DNA from: Mogibacterium sp.
GTDB taxonomy: Bacteria > Bacillota > Clostridia > Peptostreptococcales > Anaerovoracaceae
DNA: 64,000 nucleotides
Direction of reading: 5' to 3'
Assembly (NCBI GenBank): GCA_017405845.1
Contig: JAFQZQ010000040.1
Span: forward strand, 42,011 to 106,010
Positions 35,661 through 43,927 of this stretch are shown here, in pieces; position 1 is the first letter of the stretch, and each line of letters opens with the position of its first letter. Under the pieces are notes generated by a model, which made no database searches, was not told the DNA's origin, and was given only the letters and a program-made list of their open reading frames with translations. Both the position numbers and the translations under genes were made by a program.

Positions 35661-36938
35661 ATGTTTGACAGAAACGGTAATGACAACAGCAACTATAATC
35701 AGATGATAGTTGAGGAGATCAGCAAAAGTTCTGAGAGAGTCGCAGATCTCGTAAACAGAGAGTATCTGAGACAGAAGAACAACGTAGAGCTCATCGCATC
35801 TGAAAACTACTGCTCCGAAGCTGTAATGGCTGCTTGCGGAAGCTGTCTCTCATGGAAGTATGCAGAGGGCTACCCACAGAAGCCGATTGAAAGATACTCG
35901 GGAAATAAGGGCAGATACTATGGCGGAACGATTGTCGTAGACGAGCTCGAAGAGTACTGCTGCGACCTCTGGAGAAAAGTATTCAACACTGACTATCACG
36001 TCAATGTTCAGCCTCATTCAGGTTCACAGGCAAACTTCGCTGCATATAAGGCAGTTCTTGAGCCGGGCGACACTGTCCTTGGTCTCAGCCTCGACAACGG
36101 CGGACACCTCACACACGGTTCCGGCGTAAACTTCAGCGGCAAGCTGTATAACGTGATTTCTTATGATGTGGACGAAAACGGCCGCATCGATATGGAAGAT
36201 GTCAGAAAGAAAGCTCTTGAGTTCAAGCCTAAGCTGATCCTTACAGGAGCATCCGCTTATGCAAGAATCATCGACTTCCCTGCATTTGCAGAAATCGCTA
36301 AGGAAGTAGGAGCATACTTCATGGTAGATATGGCTCATATCGCAGGTCTTGTAGCTGCAGGTGAGCATCCATCCCCATTCGGATATGCTGACATCGTTAC
36401 AACAACTACTCACAAGACACTGAGAGGACCTCGTGGCGGCCTGATCTTCGCAAGAGTTGATCTCGCCAAGAAGGTTGACTCCGCAGTATTCCCTTATGCA
36501 CAGGGCGGTCCGCTCTGCCACATCATCGCAGGTAAGGCTGTATGCGCTGAGGAAGCTCTGAAGCCTGAGTTCAAGACATATGCCCGTCAGGTAAGACTCA
36601 ACTGCGCAGCACTCGCTGACGAATTCATCAAGATGGGATATAAGATCGTTACAGGCGGCACAGACAACCACGTATTCCTGCTCGATCTCCTAGACGAGCC
36701 ATTCTCGGGCAAGGAGCTCCAGGCAGCATGCGACGAGGTAGGCATCACACTCAACAAGAACTGCGTTCCTAACGAGAGAAGATCACCGTTCCAGACATCC
36801 GGCGTACGTATCGGAACAGCTCCGATGACAACAAGAGGATATCTCGAAGATGATTTCCGCAAAGTTGCTCACAGAATCGACGATGTAGTTAAGGAACTCA
36901 GAGCACAGAAGGCTGCAGAGGCTGAAGAAGCTAAATAG
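35661..36938 (+). CDS. glyA: Serine hydroxymethyltransferase
   Basis: 425 aa PLP enzyme converting serine and tetrahydrofolate to glycine and methylenetetrahydrofolate. The active-site motif [15 protein letters not shown] carries the PLP lysine, and [11 protein letters not shown] and DMAHIAGL are present. Serves with FolD and FolC in one-carbon supply. GGAGA ribosome binding site about 13 nt before the ATG. Confidence 0.96.
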   Translation: MFDRNGNDNSNYNQMIVEEISKSSERVADLVNREYLRQKNNVELIASENYCSEAVMAACGSCLSWKYAEGYPQKPIERYSGNKGRYYGGTIVVDELEEYCCDLWRKVFNTDYHVNVQPHSGSQANFAAYKAVLEPGDTVLGLSLDNGGHLTHGSGVNFSGKLYNVISYDVDENGRIDMEDVRKKALEFKPKLILTGASAYARIIDFPAFAEIAKEVGAYFMVDMAHIAGLVAAGEHPSPFGYADIVTTTTHKTLRGPRGGLIFARVDLAKKVDSAVFPYAQGGPLCHIIAGKAVCAEEALKPEFKTYARQVRLNCAALADEFIKMGYKIVTGGTDNHVFLLDLLDEPFSGKELQAACDEVGITLNKNCVPNERRSPFQTSGVRIGTAPMTTRGYLEDDFRKVAHRIDDVVKELRAQKAAEAEEAK

Positions 36939-36972
36939 TAAGCGGCAAAAAACTGATTGTTTGTAATTAAAT

Positions 36973-36999
36973 GCCCTGCCTTTGTAAAAAAGGCGGGGC
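36973..36999 (+). terminator. Terminator-like hairpin after glyA
   Basis: An 11-bp stem GCCCTGCCTTT / AAAGGCGGGGC with one T-G pair, but without a clear T-tract after it on the plus strand; may attenuate rather than stop. Confidence 0.5.
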
Positions 37000-37076
37000 A
37001 AATCATTGAATAAGTTTTTTTGCTGTTGTAGAATGAAAAAAATATCACGACAGAGAAAAAGAGGAGGTACTGACCT

Positions 37077-37499
37077 ATGGTGAAGCTTTTGATTGGACAT
37101 AAAGGAAGCGGCAAGACCAAGAGAATGATCGAACTCGCAAATGAAACAGTCCAGACAGCCAGAGGCAGCATCGTATTTATAAATAAGAATTCCAGACTGA
37201 TTTATGATCTTGACTACAAGATCAGAGTAGTGTGCATGGAAGATTTTCCGCATATTACAAACGAAGACGAGTATATTGGTTTCCTTTTCGGAATCATGAG
37301 CTCCGACAACGACATTGAGACAATCTTCCTCGATGGCATCATGAGACACAGAGACTTCGCTCTTGAAGTGCTCCCAAGTTTCATTGAGAAGATCAAAGTC
37401 ATTTCAAAGGAATCCGGCATCGACTTCGTACTCAGCGTGAGTGCTGAACTCGAAGAGATGATAGGCGTCGTATTCGACGATATGGAAGTGCTCAACTGA
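37077..37499 (+). CDS. Small P-loop ATPase of unknown function
   Basis: 140 aa. Walker A GHKGSGKTKR at 7-16 and a Walker B-like ETIFLDGIM near 85; short relative to any known ATPase class. Similar small proteins in Clostridia are often labelled as PilT-like or hypothetical, which I do not regard as evidence of function. The next gene, a DNA methyltransferase, starts 1 nt after the stop, which makes a functional pairing possible. GGAGG upstream of the ATG. Confidence 0.75.
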   Translation: MVKLLIGHKGSGKTKRMIELANETVQTARGSIVFINKNSRLIYDLDYKIRVVCMEDFPHITNEDEYIGFLFGIMSSDNDIETIFLDGIMRHRDFALEVLPSFIEKIKVISKESGIDFVLSVSAELEEMIGVVFDDMEVLN

Positions 37500-37500
37500 T

Positions 37501-38796
37501 ATGACAGTAATAGAACAAATACTTGAAGGAATCAATAGAGGCAGAGCCATGTACGACAAAGTGCATGGCTCTCTTACAACTGCGGCAGAAAACGGCTATG
37601 CAGAAGCCTGCGAACTTTGCCTCGGGGACAATCTCGAATATATGAGATCTCTCCTTGATCGGGGATATGCCGGGGCTTTCAGGCTGATTTATATCGATCC
37701 GCCGTTCTTTACGCGCTCAAGTTTTAACGCTTCTATAAGCGTTAAAGATGCAAAGGGAGCCAGCCATAAGGTGCATCATCTCGCATATGATGACAAGTTT
37801 GACCGAAGCCTCGAATACTACATTGAGAATATGACGGTCCGCATCCTTATGATGAGAGATCTCCTTGCAAATGATGGCCTTATGTGGATACATCTGGACT
37901 GGCATTCGTCACACTACATAAAGCTGGTGCTCGACGAGCTCCTGGGCGAAAAAAACTTCGTCAACGAGATAATCTGGCAGTATAAGTCAGGTGGCTCCGG
38001 AAAACGTCATTTTGCGCGTAAGCACGATACCATACTCGTATATTCAAAGAGTGCAAAATACTATATCAATGTGCCTAAGGAGAAGTCATATAACAGAGAC
38101 CGCAAGCCGTACAGGTTCAGGGGAGTCGCTGAATACAAGGACGAGGGCGGATGGTATACGCTTGTAAACATGAAGGACGTCTGGAGTATCGATATGGTAG
38201 GACGCACTTCTGCTGAGCGCACGGGCTATGCTACACAGAAGCCTCTGGAGCTCATGAAGCGCATCATCGAAGCTTCGACTGAGCCGGGCGATCTGGTCGG
38301 AGATTTCTTCTGCGGAAGCGGAAGCCTTCCTGAAGCGGCACATGTACTGAACCGCAAATGGATAGCTTGCGACAGTGAGGAACTGGCAGCGGCCATGTCG
38401 CGGCGCAGACTCAGAAAGACAGGAGCTGACTTCAGATTCATAAGACTCGATGAAGTAAAGCCGGGCAGCGGCAGGGCAGACATAGAGGTTCTGAGTAAGG
38501 ATGCACTCGAAGACGGAAGGTCGCTGTACAAGTGCAGGCTCAAAGACTTTGTGCCTGATATTGATACAGGCTCAATTCAGATGAAGGACCGCGGTCATGT
38601 CAGTGAGGCACTTAAGGCTGACAGACTGCAGTTTGCTGATCATGTAATGATAGATCCTGACTTCAACGGGACTTTTGAAAGCAGATACATATTTGATGCT
38701 GCAAGCGACAGCATCAGCTTCATTTCGGGCGGCAATTTTGCTGCCATAGTTGTAGACCGGTTCGGCAGGGAATATCCTGCAGAAATCGTATGCTGA
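37501..38796 (+). CDS. Orphan DNA methyltransferase (beta-class N4/N6 amino type)
   Basis: 431 aa. The catalytic DPPF at 66-69 precedes the SAM-binding FCGSG at 270-274, and ATQKPLELMKRII precedes it; this order defines beta-class amino-methyltransferases (adenine-N6 or cytosine-N4). A C-terminal part of about 120 residues after 310 is not part of the core fold and I do not recognise it. No restriction endonuclease or specificity gene is nearby, so it is either a solitary regulatory methylase or part of an unusual system with the P-loop protein. The YitT gene begins 23 nt after its stop. Confidence 0.85.
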   Translation: MTVIEQILEGINRGRAMYDKVHGSLTTAAENGYAEACELCLGDNLEYMRSLLDRGYAGAFRLIYIDPPFFTRSSFNASISVKDAKGASHKVHHLAYDDKFDRSLEYYIENMTVRILMMRDLLANDGLMWIHLDWHSSHYIKLVLDELLGEKNFVNEIIWQYKSGGSGKRHFARKHDTILVYSKSAKYYINVPKEKSYNRDRKPYRFRGVAEYKDEGGWYTLVNMKDVWSIDMVGRTSAERTGYATQKPLELMKRIIEASTEPGDLVGDFFCGSGSLPEAAHVLNRKWIACDSEELAAAMSRRRLRKTGADFRFIRLDEVKPGSGRADIEVLSKDALEDGRSLYKCRLKDFVPDIDTGSIQMKDRGHVSEALKADRLQFADHVMIDPDFNGTFESRYIFDAASDSISFISGGNFAAIVVDRFGREYPAEIVC

Positions 38797-38819
38797 CATT
38801 AAAAACAGGTGACAGGATT

Positions 38820-39815
38820 ATGAGTAGCAATGAAGAAAATAAAGCGGTAAGTTCGCTTGATAAAAAGCTGGAGCGTGAAGCTGCTGTAAATAAAAAGGTA
38901 AATGCGATATACGCAAACGATCCGGAGCTCCACGGCAAGTCCAGATTCCAGGCAAGAGCACAGGAAATCGGCCTGGCTTTGCTTGCGGTTATAATAGGAT
39001 CTCTTGGGACAGTAGGAATCATGCTGCCAAATGGACTTACATTTGGCGGAATAACGGGTATAGCAAGAATCATACAGAAGTTGACCGGTGTAAATTATTC
39101 GTTAATTTACTATGTTCTCGCTTTTATTGTGCTAATCATCGTCGGACTTTTCCTTGGTTTCAAGGAAATAAGGAAAATTGCACTTATGTCGGTGTCATAT
39201 CCGACGGTAATGATGGTACTGGAGCTGAAGAAAGTGGTGCTGATAAAGAGCGACGATCTCTTTCTGGTCGCTGTGTTCTGCGGAGTCGTGCTTGGGATAT
39301 CCAACGGTCTTACTTTCAAGGCAGGATTCTCCTCAGGAGGCACTGATTCGCTCGCTAAGGTGATCAAATACCGCTGGCTGCCTCATCTGGGCATAAACGA
39401 TATTACGTTCGCCATAAACGCTCTGATCGTGCTTGCAAGCGTATTTGTATTCGGACTCCAGATTGCTTTATATGCTGTAATCATCATTTTCGTTTCAATG
39501 AGAGTGGGTGAGACTGTAATGTACGGTTTCAGTGACAAGATCGTTGAGCTCGACATAATCCCGGGCGATGCCGAAGCGCTCGCAGACTATATTATGAATG
39601 AACTCGGCCGCGGTGTATCCAGCATTGAAGTGACAGGAGAGTATACCGGAGATAAGAGAAAACAGCTCAAGATACTCTGCTCGCCTCGCGAGAGCTTCCT
39701 CATCAAGAGACATCTGGCAAAGGAAGACCCTAAGTCATTTGTATCGGTCATAAGCATCAAATCGGTATGGGGCAGAGGACGCGGATTCTCGGATATCAGA
39801 AGCATGGATAACTAA
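38820..39815 (+). CDS. YitT family membrane protein
   Basis: 331 aa. A charged N-terminus (1-45), then five to six hydrophobic segments with FGGITGIARIIQKL and FSSGGTDSLAKVIKY, and a C-terminal soluble DUF2179 domain (from about 245). YitT/DUF161 proteins are poorly understood inner-membrane proteins, probably transport or sensing. The ATG at 38820 has an AGGA before it and is preferred to 38790, which overlaps the methyltransferase stop. Confidence 0.85.
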   Translation: MSSNEENKAVSSLDKKLEREAAVNKKVNAIYANDPELHGKSRFQARAQEIGLALLAVIIGSLGTVGIMLPNGLTFGGITGIARIIQKLTGVNYSLIYYVLAFIVLIIVGLFLGFKEIRKIALMSVSYPTVMMVLELKKVVLIKSDDLFLVAVFCGVVLGISNGLTFKAGFSSGGTDSLAKVIKYRWLPHLGINDITFAINALIVLASVFVFGLQIALYAVIIIFVSMRVGETVMYGFSDKIVELDIIPGDAEALADYIMNELGRGVSSIEVTGEYTGDKRKQLKILCSPRESFLIKRHLAKEDPKSFVSVISIKSVWGRGRGFSDIRSMDN

Positions 39816-39833
39816 AGAAGATCCCGGCAATAA

Positions 39834-39875
39834 AATAACGCCTTTCATGGAATTGAAAGGCGTTTTATTTATTTT
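39834..39875. terminator. Bidirectional rho-independent terminator
   Basis: An 11-bp stem AACGCCTTTCA (39837-39847) with 39854-39864 and TTTTATTTATTTTTT after it, between convergent genes. The minus-strand gene ends inside its 3' tract. Confidence 0.85.
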
Positions 39876-40852
39876 TTGTAATAGTGCTCAGCCAGAGCCC
39901 TGGAAACAAGGTTGACTGTTCGTGGATTCAAAATCAGATAGTTGTTGATGCAATCGGGGTCGCTTCGCAACACCCCTGAATTGATAAAGGAAACATCCAT
40001 GTACAGGTCATCTCCGTGGCTGCTGACGGGAGCAACTATCTCAAATGAGGATGATGCGGCATTAAATGTCACGGTAAGAAGCTCGTCCGCGTCGGGGAAA
40101 TATGCCGCTGAAATCGGATCTGTGATCTGCTCCCCGGTAATGCGCAGCTTTTTAGCGAATTCTTTTAATTTAGGACGCGCGCTGAGCCTGCCGCCGGCTG
40201 CAGGGAGGCCGTAAGTGGCGAGAGCCTGATGTATATCCGGAACGTCAGCAAGCGTAAGGTACATAAGTCTGTTTAAATGCAGCACGTCTTCTCTGTTGTG
40301 TGTAAGAATGATCTTTTCTATCGTGCTGTTGCCGCTGATAGCATACTGATCGAAAAGGGCGACGCTCTCCTTGCCGGTTATGGTGTCACCGCGGTCCGAT
40401 AATATGCCGTAGTGGTTTTCTATGGACATTTGACTCATGGACTCCAGACGGCTCCTCATATCCGTGCATTTGCGCAGGAACCTATAAAGATCAAAGTGGT
40501 ACATTTTCAGCTGTCTACCGAGAAAATTTGCGTCCAGACGGGCATTTATGAATGGCACATCAAAGGCGCAGCCGTTGAAAGTGATCAGATAGCCTGCGTC
40601 GTTGTGTTCCAGGTAATCCATCGCTGCATCGAGAACCTTCGCCTCTTCATAGTGGTTCTCTGCAAGAAACTGTGTGATGCGCACGCCACTGTCCGTCCTC
40701 ATCAAGAGACCGATGAGTATAGCCTTACATCTGCTGCGGTCAAGTCCGGTAGCCTCGATATCCAGCACACATGGTTTCATGCCGCTGAAATAGGCGTCCC
40801 ATTCCGGATGAAATTCACCTGTTATTCTGTAATCTCTTGTAAAAGTCTTCAT
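39869..40852 (-). CDS. RNase H-like 3'-5' exonuclease-fold protein (YprB-like)
   Basis: 327 aa. LDIEATGLDRSRCKAILIG near 30-48 supplies the first DEDD-type acidic residues, FNGCAFDVPFINAR the second, and HNREDVLHLNRLMYL the last, as in YprB-type DnaQ-fold nucleases. Substrate unknown. The last ~90 residues form an extra domain without a clear family. Divergent from ychF. Confidence 0.8.
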   Translation of the reverse strand: MKTFTRDYRITGEFHPEWDAYFSGMKPCVLDIEATGLDRSRCKAILIGLLMRTDSGVRITQFLAENHYEEAKVLDAAMDYLEHNDAGYLITFNGCAFDVPFINARLDANFLGRQLKMYHFDLYRFLRKCTDMRSRLESMSQMSIENHYGILSDRGDTITGKESVALFDQYAISGNSTIEKIILTHNREDVLHLNRLMYLTLADVPDIHQALATYGLPAAGGRLSARPKLKEFAKKLRITGEQITDPISAAYFPDADELLTVTFNAASSSFEIVAPVSSHGDDLYMDVSFINSGVLRSDPDCINNYLILNPRTVNLVSRALAEHYYKK

Positions 40853-40856
40853 CGAA

Positions 40857-40885
40857 TTGATTTTAGCCTATCTGCGTGATAGAGT
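40857..40885 (+). promoter_or_regulatory. Probable promoter of ychF
   Basis: TTGATT (40857-40862) and TAGAGT (40880-40885) 17 nt apart, with a palindrome CTATC-N5-GATAG (40868-40882) across the spacer and -10. Confidence 0.45.
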
Positions 40886-40915
40886 AAATTGATACATAAA
40901 AAAGGAGATTCAAAA

Positions 40916-42010
40916 ATGAAATTAGGCATAGTAGGACTTCCAAACGTAGGAAAGAGCACATTGTTTAACGCAATAACGAAGGCCGGGGCAGAAGCAGCGA
41001 ATTATCCGTTCTGCACCATTGAGCCTAACGTCGGTGTAGTGACCGTTCCGGATGAACGCGTAACAACGCTGTCAAACGTATATCATTCAAAAAGGACCAT
41101 CTATACGACGATAGAGTTCAGTGATATCGCCGGCCTGGTAAAGGGTGCATCCAAGGGCGAGGGCCTCGGTAATAAATTCCTCGGACATATAAGGGAAGTT
41201 GAGGCAATAGTACATGTTGTAAGATGCTTTGATGATGATAATGTCGTTCATGTGGATGGCAGGATAGACCCTGTAAGTGACATAGAGGTCATCAACACAG
41301 AGCTCATCATCGCTGATATGGAGGTAATGGAGCGCAGGATCGCCAAGACTGAAAAGCAGGCAAAGGCTGATAAATCTGCCAGAGCTGAGCTGGAGCTTGT
41401 TAAACGCATATATGAACTTCTCTCAGAGGGGAGGCGCGCAAGGGAAATCGATGATCTCAGCGATGAGGAAGCAGCTTTCGTAAAGTCACTTGATTTGCTG
41501 ACATATAAGCCGGTGATCTACGCTGCGAATGTATCGGAAGATGATGCAGCAGGTGAGGACAACGAATACGTTAAGGCGGTAAGAGAACATGCTGAAGCTG
41601 AAGGCTCTGAAGTCGTCGTAATAAGCGCTAAGGTTGAATCCGAGCTGGCAGAACTCGAAGACGACGAGCGCGAGATGTTCCTTGAGGAGCTGGGCATTGA
41701 AGAGTCAGGCCTCGATAAGCTCATCAAGTCATCGTATGCTTTGCTCGATCTCATAAGCTTCCTCACGACAGGAGAGGATGAGACGAGAGCGTGGACGATC
41801 AAGCGCGGAACGCGTGCTCCGCAGGCAGCCGGAAAGATCCACAGCGACTTCGAAAAGGGCTTTATACGTGCGGAAACCATAGCTTACGACAAGCTTATGG
41901 AGGTCGACGGAAAGCTCTCAGCAGCAAAGGAAAAAGGCTGGCTGAGGTCTGAGGGAAAGGACTATATCGTGAAGGATGGAGATGTAATGCATTTCCTCTT
42001 TAACGTGTAG
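40916..42010 (+). CDS. ychF: YchF/Obg-family GTPase-like ATPase
   Basis: 364 aa. G1 [13 protein letters not shown] at 7-19, G3 [10 protein letters not shown], and NVSE in place of the NKxD base-specificity motif, which is why YchF prefers ATP. A coiled coil lies in the middle and a TGS domain at the C-terminus. Ribosome-associated stress factor in other bacteria. ATG at 40916 with AAAGGAG upstream; an ATG at 40889 is in frame but lacks a binding site. Confidence 0.94.
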   Translation: MKLGIVGLPNVGKSTLFNAITKAGAEAANYPFCTIEPNVGVVTVPDERVTTLSNVYHSKRTIYTTIEFSDIAGLVKGASKGEGLGNKFLGHIREVEAIVHVVRCFDDDNVVHVDGRIDPVSDIEVINTELIIADMEVMERRIAKTEKQAKADKSARAELELVKRIYELLSEGRRAREIDDLSDEEAAFVKSLDLLTYKPVIYAANVSEDDAAGEDNEYVKAVREHAEAEGSEVVVISAKVESELAELEDDEREMFLEELGIEESGLDKLIKSSYALLDLISFLTTGEDETRAWTIKRGTRAPQAAGKIHSDFEKGFIRAETIAYDKLMEVDGKLSAAKEKGWLRSEGKDYIVKDGDVMHFLFNV

Positions 42011-42084
42011 TGGTTGACAATACTGGCTTTTTTAGCACTCTTGTACTAATAACGCGGATTATGTTTTTTTGAAGTACATTTGCA

Positions 42085-42113
42085 TTGCAAAAGTGCTACG
42101 TGACCCATATAAT
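42085..42113 (+). promoter_or_regulatory. Promoter of a candidate small RNA
   Basis: TTGCAA (42085-42090) and perfect TATAAT (42108-42113), 17 nt apart, with no coding sequence downstream on this strand before the terminator. Confidence 0.65.
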
Positions 42114-42118
42114 GCAGT

Positions 42119-42203
42119 TAGGGATTGCAGAAGCAATCCTATCTCTAGTCCCAATACCCTTTTTCGAAAGAGACTGCACCCCTTGCAGTTTCTTTCATTT
42201 TTT
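42119..42203 (+). ncRNA. Candidate ~85-nt small RNA
   Basis: Between ychF and lgt a promoter is followed by a hairpin GGATTGC-AGAA-GCAATCC (42122-42139), a single-stranded pyrimidine-rich stretch (42140-42165) and a 13-bp terminator hairpin with six Ts. No plausible ORF. The compact promoter-hairpin-linker-terminator layout is that of an independent trans-acting small RNA; target and family unknown. Confidence 0.6.
42166..42203 (+). terminator. Rho-independent terminator of the small RNA
   Basis: 13-bp stem 42166-42178 with 42184-42196, loop of 5, then ATTTTTT. Confidence 0.85.
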
Positions 42204-42205
42204 GA

Positions 42206-42233
42206 AAAAAAACAGCGCCTTCATAGACGCTGT
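42206..42233 (-). terminator. Rho-independent terminator of lgt
   Basis: Minus strand: ACAGCG / CGCTGT stem (42212-42217 with 42228-42233) followed by TTTTTTTTC. Confidence 0.75.
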
Positions 42234-42240
42234 GGGTTAG

Positions 42241-42981
42241 CTATATGCGTTTGTGAGTGGAGGCGTATCTGTAAAGGAATATGCCGAATACGACAGCGCA
42301 CAGGCTGATTACCTGGGCTTGCTTGAACGGGCCTATCATAAGGGAGTCCGTTCGGAGGGCTTCAACAAAGAACCGCTCCAGTGAATAGAAAATGCAGTAC
42401 AGTGCTAAGGTCTGCCCGTTCGCATATCTTTTGTTGTTGTTGAACCAGCTCAGACCTATAAAGAGCAGCAGGCACCAGATCGACTCATAAAGGAAAGTAG
42501 GGTGTACCCTGACACCGTCGACCATGATACCCCAAGGAAGATCTGTAGGGCCGCCGTGAGCTTCGCCGTTGAAGAAATTGCCCCATCTGCCGATGGACTG
42601 TGCCAGAGCCACTGTAGGTATGAAAAGGTCACTCACATTGAGAGGGTCGATACCTTTGCGTCTGCATATCACTATTACCGTAAGGACACCGAATATAAGT
42701 CCTCCGTGGATGGCCAGGCCTCCGCTTCGTATATCCAGCATTGAGGACAGGGTTTTATAATAGTCAAGGTTGAAGAGCACGTAATATAACCTGGCACCTA
42801 TTACGCCGATAGGGAGCATCCAGATGGCGATGTCGAGAACGTCCTCATCCGTGATGCCGTGGCGGGGAGCTCTTTTGCACGACAGAAGCACGGCAGTCAG
42901 CATTCCGCATGCTATGAGTATGCCGTACCACCTGATGTCTATACCGAATATTGTGAAAGCTATCGGGTCGGGATGTCCCAT
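42241..42981 (-). CDS. lgt: Prolipoprotein diacylglyceryl transferase
   Basis: 246 aa membrane enzyme that attaches diacylglycerol to the lipobox cysteine of prolipoproteins such as the ones encoded at 25863 and 43928. The Lgt signature GRWGNFFNGEAHGG (about 130-143) with its essential Arg and the IHGGLIFG motif near 92 are present; seven membrane segments. Own terminator on the minus strand. Start MGHPDPIAFTIFGI is typical and has GGAGG upstream. Confidence 0.94.
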   Translation of the reverse strand: MGHPDPIAFTIFGIDIRWYGILIACGMLTAVLLSCKRAPRHGITDEDVLDIAIWMLPIGVIGARLYYVLFNLDYYKTLSSMLDIRSGGLAIHGGLIFGVLTVIVICRRKGIDPLNVSDLFIPTVALAQSIGRWGNFFNGEAHGGPTDLPWGIMVDGVRVHPTFLYESIWCLLLFIGLSWFNNNKRYANGQTLALYCIFYSLERFFVEALRTDSLMIGPFKQAQVISLCAVVFGIFLYRYASTHKRI

Positions 42982-43060
42982 TCTTTTACCTCCATAACTG
43001 TGCCTTTTGGCTTACAAATACAGAACACTTGAATAGTATAACATAATTTCCAAAAAATTG

Positions 43061-43089
43061 TTGACAAGCCCCATACCTTTTGTTACTAT
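43061..43089 (+). promoter_or_regulatory. Promoter of the tRNA cluster
   Basis: Perfect TTGACA (43061-43066) and TACTAT (43084-43089), 17 nt apart, about 30 nt before the first tRNA; TATAAT at 43087-43092 overlaps it. Confidence 0.65.
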
Positions 43090-43119
43090 AATCAAGCGCG
43101 ATAAAAAATGCATATGTAC

Positions 43120-43196
43120 GGCGGCGTAGCTTAGCTGGCTAGAGCGTCCGGTTCATACCCGGAAGGTCACTGGTTCAAGTCCAGTCGCCGCTACCA
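43120..43196 (+). tRNA. tRNA-Met (CAU, elongator type)
   Basis: 77 nt with CCA. Acceptor GGCGGCG/CGCCGCT, anticodon loop TTCATAC with CAT, T loop TTCAAGT. The sequence resembles the elongator methionine tRNA of Bacillota rather than the initiator or the lysidine-modified Ile tRNA. Confidence 0.93.
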
Positions 43197-43201
43197 GATG
43201 T

Positions 43202-43277
43202 GGGATCATAGCTCAGCTGGGAGAGCACCTGCCTTACAAGCAGGGGGTCATAGGTTCGAGCCCTATTGGTCCCACCA
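43202..43277 (+). tRNA. tRNA-Val (UAC)
   Basis: 76 nt with CCA. Acceptor GGGATCA/TGGTCCC, anticodon loop CTTACAA with TAC. Five nt after tRNA-Met. Confidence 0.95.
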
Positions 43278-43283
43278 TTTCGC

Positions 43284-43360
43284 GGCCGGGTAGTTCAGCT
43301 GGTTAGAATGCCAGCCTGTCACGCTGGAGGTCGACGGTTCGAGCCCGTTCCCGGTCGCCA
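43284..43360 (+). tRNA. tRNA-Asp (GUC)
   Basis: 77 nt with CCA. Acceptor GGCCGGG/CCCGGTC, anticodon loop CTGTCAC with GTC, T loop TTCGAGC. Confidence 0.95.
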
Positions 43361-43503
43361 CTTGTTTATAGAAGTGTCGCAGACACGAAGCTATTTCAGC
43401 GATAGACGAGGAACGACGAGCGAGCGGTGAGGGAACATACTTGAGTATGTGACCGAACCCGAGCGAAGTCAGTGGCGAAGTATAGCGCTGAAAGAGCAAG
43501 TGT
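43361..43503 (+). repeat. Hairpin-rich spacer element within the tRNA cluster
   Basis: 143 bp between tRNA-Asp and tRNA-His, purine-rich and unlike the 5-60 nt gaps around it. Outer arms TTTCAGCG (43394-43401) and CGCTGAAA (43486-43493) enclose an inner hairpin ACATAC-TTGA-GTATGT (43435-43450), with CGAGCG-type repeats between them. It may be a dispersed palindromic element or an RNA-processing hairpin. No ORF is credible. Confidence 0.5.
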
Positions 43504-43580
43504 GGTGGGTGTCGTCAAGTGGTTAAGACCCTGGGTTGTGGCTCCAGTATTCGTGGGTTCGAATCCCACCATCCACCCCA
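43504..43580 (+). tRNA. tRNA-His (GUG)
   Basis: 77 nt with CCA and the extra G(-1) opposite discriminator C73, the hallmark of tRNA-His. Anticodon loop TTGTGGC with GTG. Confidence 0.95.
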
Positions 43581-43589
43581 AATTCTTAT

Positions 43590-43617
43590 TTGACACAGCA
43601 CGGAATTGTGCTACAAT
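43590..43617 (+). promoter_or_regulatory. Internal promoter for tRNA-Gln and tRNA-Cys with spacer palindrome
   Basis: TTGACA (43590-43595) and TACAAT (43612-43617), 16 nt apart. The spacer contains AGCAC-GGAATT-GTGCT (43597-43612), an inverted repeat that could be an operator. Confidence 0.6.
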
Positions 43618-43633
43618 ATCACTGCAATACTGA

Positions 43634-43708
43634 TGGGGTATAGCCAAGCGGTAAGGCAACGGATTCTGATTCCGTCATTCGTAGGTTCGAATCCTACTAC
43701 CCTAGCCA
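43634..43708 (+). tRNA. tRNA-Gln (CUG)
   Basis: 75 nt with CCA. Acceptor TGGGGTA/TACCCTA, anticodon loop TTCTGAT with CTG, which reads CAG. The UUG isoacceptor, needed for CAA, must be elsewhere. Confidence 0.93.
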
Positions 43709-43745
43709 AGATAAGGAGGGACTCTGATGAGTCCCTCATCTGTAG

Positions 43746-43819
<74 letters not shown>

Positions 43820-43824
43820 GCTAT

Positions 43825-43855
43825 AAAAAGACTGCTTATGCGGTCTTTTTCTTTT
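43825..43855 (+). terminator. Rho-independent terminator of the tRNA cluster
   Basis: Stem AAAAAGACTGC (43825-43835) with GCGGTCTTTTT (43840-43850), TTAT loop, followed by CTTTT. Confidence 0.88.
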
Positions 43856-43873
43856 ATCAACATTTTTATCGCG

Positions 43874-43899
43874 AATAGTATATAATAAACCATACTATT
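43874..43899 (+). promoter_or_regulatory. potD promoter region with operator-like palindrome
   Basis: AATAGTAT (43874-43881) and ATACTATT (43892-43899) are perfect 8-bp inverted arms 10 nt apart. They overlap a TATAAT at 43881-43886 that would be the -10 of potD; no good -35 is seen. Confidence 0.5.
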
Positions 43900-43927
43900 T
43901 CATAATGGCAGAGAGGTTTTCAATTCG

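Noticed and set aside
42031..42098. A CIRCE heat-shock operator suggested by TTAGCACTC (42032-42040)
   Set aside because: The second half GAGTGCTAA is not present 9 nt away; the only similar half-site is about 50 nt downstream.
43120..43196. Reading the CAU tRNA as initiator Met or lysidine Ile
   Set aside because: The body matches elongator tRNA-Met of Bacillota, and the anticodon stem lacks the initiator's three G-C pairs.
43263..43659. Two minus-strand open frames across the tRNA genes
   Set aside because: They overlap tRNAs on the other strand and have no recognisable protein features.
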